DNA of 8,038 nucleotides from an uncultured Clostridia bacterium (GTDB lineage Bacteria; Bacillota; Clostridia; Oscillospirales; CAG-272): contig CALAFS010000219.1 in assembly GCA_937892405.1 (NCBI GenBank), positions 1-8,038 on the forward strand, in the 5' to 3' direction. Positions 1 to 6,510 of this stretch are shown here, in pieces. Made by a program: the position numbers and the translations under genes. The stretch's first letter is position 1, and the number at the start of each line of letters is the position of its first letter. Below the pieces are notes generated by a model, which saw only the letters and a program-made list of their open reading frames with translations, searched no databases and was not told the DNA's origin.

Positions 1-1
1 G

Positions 2-436
2 CTCACCGGCGCCGACGAGATCGAGCGCGCTTCGTGGGATACCACCCTCCGCTTAGTCGACGAAGAGGAGGCAAAAGAACTTTTCGCCACCACAGCCTCT
101 CCCGCGGAGAGGGAAGTGCCTGCCATGGAATCGGAGCGGGAAGCCCCGCCCGAAACCGCACCCGCACCGACCGGGGAAATCTCCCCCGCGTCGGATGACG
201 CGCACTACGGGCTTTCCGCCGCGGCATGCGCCTTCCTCCGCGGCGTGTACGAGGGGGACGACACCGCGGTAAAAGACGCCGTGCGTGCATCGGGACTTTT
301 ACCCGAGGGATTGGTCGATGAGATCAACGAGGCGTTCTCCGAGCACTTCGGGGACATTGTACTTGAGTTTGACGGCGTGAGTGCCACGCCGCTTGAGGAT
401 TACAGAGAGGATATCGAAGAATGGCTGAAGAAGTAA
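2..436 (+). CDS. TerB-C domain protein, C-terminal part (5' end outside window)
   Basis: The frame is open from the first base, so this is the last 144 residues of a longer protein; the first complete codon is at position 2. The tail carries a pattern I recognise from the TerB-C domain: a helix with GLVDEINEAF, then GDIVLEFDG, then an acidic EDYREDIEEWLKK end (about fragment residues 103-144). Before it lies a Pro/Glu/Ala-rich low-complexity stretch (about residues 33-65) that looks like a linker. Family knowledge: TerB-C usually ends proteins that also hold TerB-N and TerB, acidic helical domains proposed to bind metal and act in stress-related DNA-processing complexes; the biochemical role is unknown. 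The stop overlaps the start of the ATPase gene by 16 bases, implying translational coupling and a shared complex or pathway. The GTG at 116 and ATG at 125 are internal codons, not likely starts. The family call rests on recall of the consensus, so it is moderate. Confidence 0.7.
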   Translation, partial: LTGADEIERASWDTTLRLVDEEEAKELFATTASPAEREVPAMESEREAPPETAPAPTGEISPASDDAHYGLSAAACAFLRGVYEGDDTAVKDAVRASGLLPEGLVDEINEAFSEHFGDIVLEFDGVSATPLEDYREDIEEWLKK

Positions 437-1791
437 ACAACATCAAAGTGCCGAAACGGATTCTGAATACACTGCTCGCGTCTCTGACGGCGGGCGTCGT
501 CCCGCGCACGGGCGCGCCCTATATCGCCATCGGGCGGAAGGAGGAGATCGCGACGCTTCTCGACGACCTCGACACGGTCGGAGAAGGGGGCGCCGCCTGC
601 CGTTTTCTGATCGGACGGTACGGAAGCGGTAAGAGCTTTCTGATCCAGCTTCTGCGCGGGTACGCTCTCGACCGCGGATTTCTGACCGCGGACGCCGACC
701 TCTCGCCCGAGCGGCGGCTTACCGGCGGAAACGGGGCGGGGCTCGCCACCTATCGCGAGCTGATGATGCACCTGTCGAGCAAGACATCGCCCGAAGGGGG
801 CGCCCTTTCCTCCGTCCTCTCCCGCCACTTTATCAAGATGAAAAACGAGATCGTCGCCGACGGGATTCTGCCGGAGGACGAGGCGTTTGAAAAAGAGCTG
901 AAAAAGCGGGTGATCCTCACCCTTTCGGCGTCGGAGGAGAGCGTCGGCGGCTTTGACTTCGCCCGCGTGCTCGGCGCGTATTACAGCGCGTCGCTTTCCG
1001 ACGATGCGGAGAAGAAGACCGCCTGCCTTCGCTGGCTTCGCGGTGAATTTGCTACCCGCACGGAGGCAAAGGCGGCGCTCGGCTTCTCGGTCGGCACGGT
1101 CATCGGAGACGACAACTGGTATGACTTTATCAAGCTGTTTGCCGCCTTTTCGACAAAGCTCGGCTACGCGGGTCTGATCCTCTTCATCGACGAGTGTATC
1201 GACCTCTACAAGATTCCGAATCGTATTTCCCGCGAGGCGAATTACGAGAAAATCCTCGCGATCTTCAACGATACCATGCAGGGACGCGCCGCGTCTCTCG
1301 GCGTGATTTTCGGCGGGACACCGCAGTTTCTCGAAGACACGCGCCGCGGACTTTTCAGCTATGAGGCGCTGCGCAGCCGCCTTGCTGACTCCCGCTATGC
1401 GGGGCTCGGTTACCGCGATCTGTCCTCGCCCGTGATCCGTCTGCGCCGCCTCTCGAACAATGAACTTCTCGCACTGGTCAGACGCCTGACGAAGCTCTAT
1501 ATGCAAAGGGAAGAGACCGAGACCTCTCCTCTCACCGACGAGGAGATCGAGCGCTTTTTACAGATCTCTGTATCCCGTGCCGGTGCGGAAGAACTTTTGA
1601 TGCCGCGTGAGATGATCCGCGACTATCTGTCTCTTCTTAATATCATTCGTGACAACAAAGGTTTGCGTTTTGACGATGTGATGAAGGATTTTGAGTCGAA
1701 ACCCGCAGAAAATGAGCCGCAGTCGGAAAGTACGGACGGCTCGCAAAAAGAGAAAAAACAAAAGATCAGCCTCTTTGATCTTGAATTCTGA
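421..1791 (+). CDS. BrxD-like P-loop ATPase (DUF2791 / BREX ATP-binding family)
   Basis: A 456-residue P-loop NTPase. A Walker A motif, GRYGSGKS, is at residues 65-72; a Walker B, LILFIDE, at 252-258; a sensor-1-like strand, GVIFGGTPQF, at 294-303; and possible arginine-finger residues in ALRSRL (316-321). Length and motif spacing fit the DUF2791 ATP-binding family, which includes BrxD of type 2 BREX defence. The family is thought to power DNA-associated complexes with an Lhr-type helicase, and such a helicase is the next gene. ATG 421 lies inside the end of the TerB-C gene, 16 bases before its stop, and gives the conserved N-terminus with IKVPKRIL. Residues about 425-447 are polar and charged and look disordered, ending in a hydrophobic KISLFDLEF tail that may be a docking peptide. 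There are no membrane segments, so it should be cytoplasmic. The ATPase call is firm; membership of a BREX-like pathway is inferred from family and neighbours. Confidence 0.85.
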   Translation: MAEEVNNIKVPKRILNTLLASLTAGVVPRTGAPYIAIGRKEEIATLLDDLDTVGEGGAACRFLIGRYGSGKSFLIQLLRGYALDRGFLTADADLSPERRLTGGNGAGLATYRELMMHLSSKTSPEGGALSSVLSRHFIKMKNEIVADGILPEDEAFEKELKKRVILTLSASEESVGGFDFARVLGAYYSASLSDDAEKKTACLRWLRGEFATRTEAKAALGFSVGTVIGDDNWYDFIKLFAAFSTKLGYAGLILFIDECIDLYKIPNRISREANYEKILAIFNDTMQGRAASLGVIFGGTPQFLEDTRRGLFSYEALRSRLADSRYAGLGYRDLSSPVIRLRRLSNNELLALVRRLTKLYMQREETETSPLTDEEIERFLQISVSRAGAEELLMPREMIRDYLSLLNIIRDNKGLRFDDVMKDFESKPAENEPQSESTDGSQKEKKQKISLFDLEF

Positions 1792-1796
1792 TAACC

Positions 1797-1807
1797 GAGG
1801 GGAGGGA
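1797..1807 (+). promoter_or_regulatory. Ribosome binding site fixing a GTG start
   Basis: The purine-rich run GAGGGGAGGGA ends a few bases upstream of GTG 1813; its GGAGG core at 1801-1805 leaves a 7-base spacer. This supports GTG as the start of the helicase gene. The protein then begins with a plausible helicase N-terminus, and no ATG occurs in frame nearby. Confidence 0.75.
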
Positions 1808-1812
1808 GCACC

Positions 1813-4050
1813 GTGACCGAAGCGGATCGGATTTTTTCACGCTTTCCGGCATACATCAAAGAATATATCTACGCACATAACTGGACAGAGCTGCGCGACA
1901 TTCAGCTTTCGGCGGCGCATGTGATTCTCGAGACGGATTCCGACCTCCTCCTCTCTTCGTCGACGGCGTCGGGGAAGACCGAGGCGGCGTTCTTTCCGAT
2001 CTTAACCGAGCTGTCGGAGAAACCGCCGAAGGCACCTTCCGTCTCGGTGCTCTATATCGCCCCCTTAAAATCCTTAATCAATGACCAGTTTCTTCGCATG
2101 GAGGAGGTGCTCGAGGCATCGGGCGTCCCCCTGACCCGCTGGCACGGCGATGTCAGCGCGACGAGAAAGAGCGAGCTTTTGAAAAATCCTTCGGGAATTT
2201 TACAGATCACGCCCGAATCTCTCGAATCCATGCTGATGAACCGGTCGAACGATCTCTCCCGCCTCTTCGGAGATCTCCGCTATGTGGTGATCGACGAGAT
2301 CCACGCCCTGATCGGCAGTGACCGCGGCGCGCAGGTGCTCTGTCAGATGGAACGGCTCGCCCGCGCCATCGGGCGCCATCCGCGGCGGATCGGGCTTTCC
2401 GCGACGATCGGCGATCTCTCCCTTGCGGCGGCATGGCTTTCCGCCGGGGACGAAAGAGAGTGCGTTGCGCCGCCCCCGCCGAGACGCCCCCTCCGCTGGA
2501 TTCTCGGTATGGAGCATTTCTACATTCAGGACGCGAGAGAGTCGCAGGCGAGCCTTGTGACTTCCGCCACGGAAGAGGAGGGCGGACGTGCCCGCCTCGA
2601 TCCCGGATATGAGTACCTCTATGACGCCGTCGCGGGACGGAAGGCGCTCGTCTTCTCAAATTCCCGCGAAGAAACCGAATATGTCACCGCCACCCTCCGC
2701 CAGATCGCAAAGGCGAGGCGCGAAGACGATATTTTCTTAATTCATCACGGCAACCTTTCCGCCTCTCTCCGCGAGGATGCGGAGGAAAAAATGAAGGACG
2801 AGACGGTGACCCGTGCCGTCACCTGCGCCACGGTCACGATGGAACTCGGCATCGACATCGGAAAGCTCGAGCGTGTCGCGCAGATGGGATCGCCGACGAC
2901 GGTCTCCGGCTTCCTTCAGCGGCTCGGCAGATCGGGCAGACGGGGGAGTCCGCCCGAGATGGTGATGGTCTACCGTGAGGAGATGCCTCTGCCGAATGCG
3001 CCTCTCCCCGAGATCATTCCGTGGGAGCTTCTGCGCGGGATCGCGATTGTCGATCTCTATGCTACCGAGCGGTTTATCGAACCGCCGAGGGTAAAGCGTA
3101 TGCCGCTCTCCCTCGCCTTTCAACAGACGCTGTCGATTCTCGCCTCCTCGGGCGAGCTTTCCCCCCGCGCCCTCGCCGATCGGGTGCTCAGCCTGCCGCC
3201 TCTCGCGGCACTGCCGAAGGAGACCTATCGCGAGCTTCTCGTCTCCATGGTGAATAACGATTACCTCGAGATGACCGAGACGCGCGGACTGATCGTCGGA
3301 CTCGCGGGAGAGCGGCTGACGAACAGCTTCAAGTTTTATGCCGTCTTCAAGGACAGCGAGGACTACACCGTCCGTCGCGACAGTGAGGAGATCGGCACGA
3401 TCACTACGCCCCCGCCCGTCGGCGATCGTTTCGCCCTTGCCGGGCGGGTGTGGGAGGTCACGGAGACCGACCTTTCCCGCAAGCTGATTTTCGTCAAGGC
3501 AGTGGAAGGGAAGATGGAGATCTCATGGCCCGGCGACAGTGGGGAAATCCATACGAAACTGCTTTTGAAAATGCGGGAGATTCTCGCAGGGGAGAAGGTT
3601 TATCCTTTCCTCGGCGAGAACGCCGCGGCAAGACTTGCCCATGCCCGCCGTGTCGCGAAGATCGCGCACATGGACACCCGCCTCGTGGTGCCTCTCGGCG
3701 GACAGAGCTATGTGCTCTTCCCGTGGCTCGGCACCCGTTCTTTCCGCACGGCGCGCCGCCTGCTTCAGAAGTACGCGGGCGAGCTCGGGCTCTCGGACAT
3801 CGAGAGCGTCGGTTGCTGTTATATCACCTTCAAGGCGAAGGGAGACGGCACGACCCTCCCCGAGAGAATCCGCGGGATTCTTTCCCGCGACGGACTGGAT
3901 ACCGCGACGCTCGTCTTCGACGGGGAGTGTCCCGTCTTCGATAAGTACGATGATTTTATCCCCCCCGAGCTTCTCAGAGAGGCATACGCCGTGGACAGAC
4001 TGCGTGCCGATGAGGTGATCGCACGCTTTGACGGAAAGGAGAATTCATGA
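1813..4050 (+). CDS. Lhr/BrxHI-like superfamily 2 DEAD/DEAH-box helicase
   Basis: A 745-residue ATP-dependent helicase with all the core motifs in order: motif I TASGKT (51-56), Ia APLKSLIND (83-91), Ib TPESLE (133-138), motif II DEIH (161-164), motif III SAT (196-198), motif IV LVFSNSREETE (279-289), motif V TMELGIDIG (342-350) and motif VI QRLGRSGRRG (369-378). The DEIH box and the GIDIG/QRLGRSGRRG signature place it in the Lhr-like branch that includes BrxHI of type 2 BREX. A further 370 residues follow the core and probably hold the winged-helix and Lhr-type nucleic-acid-binding domains. It starts with GTG 21 bases after the ATPase stop, and its stop overlaps the methyltransferase start as ATGA. 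Its partnership with the DUF2791 ATPase is inferred from the recurrent pairing of these families. The substrate, DNA or RNA, cannot be told from sequence; Lhr proteins act 3' to 5' on nucleic acid. Confidence 0.9.
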   Translation: MTEADRIFSRFPAYIKEYIYAHNWTELRDIQLSAAHVILETDSDLLLSSSTASGKTEAAFFPILTELSEKPPKAPSVSVLYIAPLKSLINDQFLRMEEVLEASGVPLTRWHGDVSATRKSELLKNPSGILQITPESLESMLMNRSNDLSRLFGDLRYVVIDEIHALIGSDRGAQVLCQMERLARAIGRHPRRIGLSATIGDLSLAAAWLSAGDERECVAPPPPRRPLRWILGMEHFYIQDARESQASLVTSATEEEGGRARLDPGYEYLYDAVAGRKALVFSNSREETEYVTATLRQIAKARREDDIFLIHHGNLSASLREDAEEKMKDETVTRAVTCATVTMELGIDIGKLERVAQMGSPTTVSGFLQRLGRSGRRGSPPEMVMVYREEMPLPNAPLPEIIPWELLRGIAIVDLYATERFIEPPRVKRMPLSLAFQQTLSILASSGELSPRALADRVLSLPPLAALPKETYRELLVSMVNNDYLEMTETRGLIVGLAGERLTNSFKFYAVFKDSEDYTVRRDSEEIGTITTPPPVGDRFALAGRVWEVTETDLSRKLIFVKAVEGKMEISWPGDSGEIHTKLLLKMREILAGEKVYPFLGENAAARLAHARRVAKIAHMDTRLVVPLGGQSYVLFPWLGTRSFRTARRLLQKYAGELGLSDIESVGCCYITFKAKGDGTTLPERIRGILSRDGLDTATLVFDGECPVFDKYDDFIPPELLREAYAVDRLRADEVIARFDGKENS

Positions 4051-4832
4051 TTTACGATTTGATCGCTCCCTTTTACGACCGGGTGAATCAAAACATTAAC
4101 CCGTCGGATTTTGTCGATTTTTACGAACAAAACTTTACAAAATGGCTGAAAAACAAACCTGAGCTTGTTCTTGATCTTGCCTGCGGCACCGGGAGAATCA
4201 CAAGAGAACTCGCACGCCGCGGTTATGATATGACGGGCGTCGACGGCTCGGTGGAGATGCTCGGACGCGCTCGCGACATGGCGGAAAAGGAAGGGTTCGG
4301 CAGCGAGATTCTCTGGCTCCTTCAGGACATGACGGACTTCGAGCTTTACGGCACGGTGGACGCCGTCGTTTCTTCTCTCGACAGCATCAATCACCTTTCG
4401 GAGCACGGAGAGCTTGAGCGCACCTTCGCCCTCGTACATAACTATCTGAACCCCGACGGACTCTTTCTCTTCGATGTGAACGGCAAGCATAAGTTCGAGA
4501 CGGTCTACGCCGAGAACACCTATGCCATGGAGGAAGGAAAGTATTTCTGCGTCTGGGAGAACCGCTACAACCCCCGCTCGCACCTCTGCGATTTCTATAT
4601 CACCGTTTTCGAGAGGCAGAAGGACGGGCGTTATCTCCGTCACGAAGATGTGCAAAGAGAGCGCATGTTCCCCGAGCGCGCACTGACCCGTGCACTGGAG
4701 ACGGCGGGCTTCGAGGTTCTCGCGGCGGTATCGGATTTTGATTTCACCCCTGCGACGGACGAGAGCGATCGGATTTTCATCGCCGCCCGCTGTAAAAAGC
4801 CTGTGCCCGAAGAAGAGCGGGACAAAGGATAA
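4047..4832 (+). CDS. YqeM-like class I SAM-dependent methyltransferase
   Basis: A 261-residue Rossmann-fold methyltransferase. The SAM-binding motif I, VLDLACGTGR, is at 41-50; the acidic end of beta-2, GVDGS, at 64-68; LQDMTDF, the adenine-contact region, at 92-98; and DAVVSSLDSINHL at 105-117. The sequence resembles Bacillus subtilis YqeM throughout, including the C-terminal half with a FPERAL..LETAGFEVL region and the ending SDRIFIAARCKK. The YqeM substrate is not established; it belongs to the small-molecule or RNA-modifying group and lacks the NPPY/DPPY motif of adenine DNA methyltransferases. Its ATG overlaps the helicase stop by four bases, with AAGGAG nine bases upstream, so it is translationally coupled to the TerB-C module; 25 bases then separate it from hslO. 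That coupling may be simple gene packing rather than a shared task. The methyltransferase call is firm; the role is unknown. Confidence 0.88.
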   Translation: MIYDLIAPFYDRVNQNINPSDFVDFYEQNFTKWLKNKPELVLDLACGTGRITRELARRGYDMTGVDGSVEMLGRARDMAEKEGFGSEILWLLQDMTDFELYGTVDAVVSSLDSINHLSEHGELERTFALVHNYLNPDGLFLFDVNGKHKFETVYAENTYAMEEGKYFCVWENRYNPRSHLCDFYITVFERQKDGRYLRHEDVQRERMFPERALTRALETAGFEVLAAVSDFDFTPATDESDRIFIAARCKKPVPEEERDKG

Positions 4833-4844
4833 ACTTAAAGATCG

Positions 4845-4851
4845 GAAGGAG
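4845..4851 (+). promoter_or_regulatory. Ribosome binding site fixing the hslO start
   Basis: GAAGGAG lies six bases before ATG 4858. It selects this start over in-frame upstream ATGs from 4690, which would place about 56 unrelated residues inside the methyltransferase gene. Confidence 0.75.
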
Positions 4852-4857
4852 CATCCC

Positions 4858-5751
4858 ATGGATAATAAAAACGAAGAGAGCCGTATTCTGCGGGGCATGA
4901 CCCGTGACGGTTCCGCGAGAATTCTTGTCATTGATTCAAAGAAACTGGTAAACGACATGATCGCCACCCATCACACGGCACCGACCGCCTCTGCGGCGCT
5001 CGGGCGTCTGATCAGCGCGGCGTCCATGATCGGCACCATGCTCCCCGAGGAGGGGGATACGCTGACCATCGGCTTTATGGGGGACGGTCCTGCGGGCCAT
5101 CTTCTCGCTGTCGCTGATTATTTCGGCAATGTCAAAGGCTATATCGAGAATCCGAAGGCAGACCCCGCACGCAAGCCGAACGGGAAACTCGATGTCGGCG
5201 CCGCCGTCGGGGCGGGGACGCTCTTCGTCGGCAGGGGTCACCCGGGCGGAGAACCGCAGACCGGCACGACCGCCATCACGAGCGGAGAGATCGCGGAGGA
5301 TCTCGCGACCTATTTTGCCGTGAGTGAGCAGATTCCGACCGTCCTTTCGCTCGGCGTCCTGATTTCCGGGGACGGCTCCTGCCTTGCCGCCGGAGGTGTG
5401 CTCATTCAGCTCATGCCCTATCCCGATGAGGAGACGGTGGCAAAACTCGAGCGCAATGCAAACGATCTTCAGGCGATTTCCCACTATTTCCGCGACGGGA
5501 AGACGCTCTCCGAGATCGCGGACATCGCGATGCGCGACATTCCCTATGATCCCTTCGACACGCTCGAAGTGTCCTACCGTTGCGACTGTTCCGCCGACCG
5601 CATGAAGGCGAAGATCCGCTCCCTCGGAAAAGAGGAAGTGAAAAAGCTCCTTGACGAACAGGAGGCGGAAGGGAAGCCGCGCGAGCTGACCGCCGTCTGC
5701 CGCTTCTGCGGAAAGAATTATACCTTTTCCGAAAAGGAACTCATGGCATAA
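4858..5751 (+). CDS. hslO: Hsp33, redox-regulated molecular chaperone
   Basis: A 297-residue protein of the usual Hsp33 length. The C-terminal zinc redox switch is complete: CxC at C242/C244 and CxxC at C281/C284, inside CDCS and CRFC. The N-terminal chaperone core shows typical Hsp33 signatures: GYIENP (94-99), ITSGEIAEDLATYFA (140-154), SEQIPT (156-161) and LAAGGVLIQLMP (176-187). Family knowledge: in reducing cytoplasm the four cysteines bind zinc and the protein is inactive; oxidation, especially with unfolding stress, forms disulfides, releases zinc and activates ATP-independent holdase activity. The start at 4858 is set by a good ribosome binding site and by the family N-terminus with the ILRGMT motif. 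It lies 25 bases after the methyltransferase stop, and a SOD-like gene follows 59 bases later, suggesting oxidative-stress protection as the theme of the 3' part of the unit. No separate promoter is evident. Confidence 0.96.
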   Translation: MDNKNEESRILRGMTRDGSARILVIDSKKLVNDMIATHHTAPTASAALGRLISAASMIGTMLPEEGDTLTIGFMGDGPAGHLLAVADYFGNVKGYIENPKADPARKPNGKLDVGAAVGAGTLFVGRGHPGGEPQTGTTAITSGEIAEDLATYFAVSEQIPTVLSLGVLISGDGSCLAAGGVLIQLMPYPDEETVAKLERNANDLQAISHYFRDGKTLSEIADIAMRDIPYDPFDTLEVSYRCDCSADRMKAKIRSLGKEEVKKLLDEQEAEGKPRELTAVCRFCGKNYTFSEKELMA

Positions 5752-5810
5752 AATCACGGCGCACCCCCGCATGTCATAGACTGGGAAAAGAACCGTCAGG
5801 AGGTGTCGCT

Positions 5811-6329
5811 ATGAAAGAGCCGTATCTGCCGTTTTTCTCGGAAATCGCCGTCAGGGAACATGTCGCCTATCGGAGGCACCTTGCCGCCCGTCTCTCCGCT
5901 CTGAAAAAGAGCTTTCCGGGCAGGGAGTCGCTTGACACACGGGAGATTCTCACGGCGCGTCTGCGCGGAGCGGAACGGGAGATGCTTCCTCTCGCCGGGG
6001 AAATTCTCCTTCACGACATTTTCTTTTCCTCCTTTTCGGAAAAGCAGGGGAAGGCGCCGACCGCCCTTCGCCGGTATTCCTCCGATGCCGCCTTTCGTTA
6101 TGCGCTGTTTGAGAAAGCGCGCGGGGCACGCGACGGCTTTCTCTGCGTCTTTCCCGACAGGCGGGGAGACGCCCGCTTTGAGATCGTGGCGCCGCCCGAC
6201 TTTTGCATGACGGCTCTGCCGCGCCTCGCGCTCGATCTCGCGGAACACGCCTACTTTTACGATTTCGGCTTTGACCGCGAAAAATACTTTGCCGCGGCGA
6301 TTTTGCTCCTTGATCTTTCATTACTCTGA
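5811..6329 (+). CDS. Divergent Fe/Mn superoxide dismutase family protein
   Basis: A 172-residue protein, shorter than the usual 190-210 of Fe/Mn SODs. Its C-terminus, LDLAEHAYFYDFGFDREKYF, matches the SOD signature D-x-W-E-H-A-Y-Y except that Trp is Ala144. By eye-alignment all four metal ligands are present: H17 (in the PFFSE...EH segment, aligned to PYISE...H), H68 (in AGEILLHDIFF, aligned to the GGHYNHxxFW segment), D142 and H146, with E145 of the dimer interface. Second-shell residues are not kept: the His30/Tyr34 gateway (E. coli numbering) becomes R21/A25, no Mn-type Gln is seen near 128-132, and the Fe-type Gln69 position is E64. So it is probably a metal-binding SOD-fold protein with reduced or altered activity. 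AGGAGGTG at 5798-5805 supports the start. It follows hslO and ends the unit at a strong terminator. I see no signal peptide; it should be cytoplasmic. Family assignment comes from motifs, not from a search. Confidence 0.68.
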   Translation: MKEPYLPFFSEIAVREHVAYRRHLAARLSALKKSFPGRESLDTREILTARLRGAEREMLPLAGEILLHDIFFSSFSEKQGKAPTALRRYSSDAAFRYALFEKARGARDGFLCVFPDRRGDARFEIVAPPDFCMTALPRLALDLAEHAYFYDFGFDREKYFAAAILLLDLSLL

Positions 6330-6338
6330 CCGTATGAT

Positions 6339-6407
6339 AAAATAAGGTGTCTTTGTGAGAGTGTCAAAGTCCGACACTCTCACGGAGGCGCCTTATTTTC
6401 TTTTTTT
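6339..6407 (+). terminator. Long-hairpin Rho-independent terminator after the SOD-like gene
   Basis: A 27-base left arm (6339-6365) and a 27-base right arm (6373-6399) enclose a 7-base loop and pair without interruption in the + strand RNA: 23 Watson-Crick pairs plus four G.U pairs. The inner 11 pairs, GTGAGAGTGTC with its complement, are perfect. A T-rich tract (TTTTCTTTTTTT) follows. It ends the upstream operon; the region up to the next promoter holds no gene. Confidence 0.92.
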
Positions 6408-6446
6408 GATTTTTCGGCATTTTCCGACCGTTTTTTCAAAAACCGA

Positions 6447-6475
6447 TTGCAACTTCTCCCGATCTGTGTTATACT
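6447..6475 (+). promoter_or_regulatory. Sigma-A-type promoter of the phosphofructokinase gene
   Basis: TTGCAA at 6447-6452 and TATACT at 6470-6475 are separated by exactly 17 bases, and TGT just before the -10 gives an extended -10 element. The predicted start near 6482 leaves a short leader with GGAGAAG at 6501-6507, three bases before ATG 6511. Confidence 0.85.
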
Positions 6476-6510
6476 ATATAAGTTAAAAGTATCAGAATAC
6501 GGAGAAGTAT

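Noticed and set aside
400..1506. Long open frame of 368 codons on the minus strand over the ATPase gene
   Set aside because: The + strand protein has clear Walker motifs and a consistent operon position; the minus frame is open because the GC-rich gene rarely uses TTA, CTA or TCA codons, and its product is Arg/Gly-rich with no recognisable motif.
2..4050. A complete type 2 BREX locus
   Set aside because: Only BrxD-like and BrxHI-like proteins are present, with a TerB-C partner; no PglZ, PglX or PglW is visible in this window.
4047..4832. Methyltransferase as the DNA methylase of a BREX-like system
   Set aside because: It has no NPPY/DPPY catalytic motif or target-recognition domain, is far shorter than PglX, and resembles YqeM throughout.
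4690..4857. Upstream extension of hslO to an ATG at 4690
   Set aside because: It would overlap the methyltransferase by about 140 bases and add a basic segment absent from Hsp33; ATG 4858 has a good ribosome binding site and the family N-terminus.
3819..4967. Minus-strand open frame of 382 codons spanning the ends of three + strand genes
   Set aside because: It crosses the helicase, methyltransferase and hslO genes, shows no domain, and is a codon-bias shadow.
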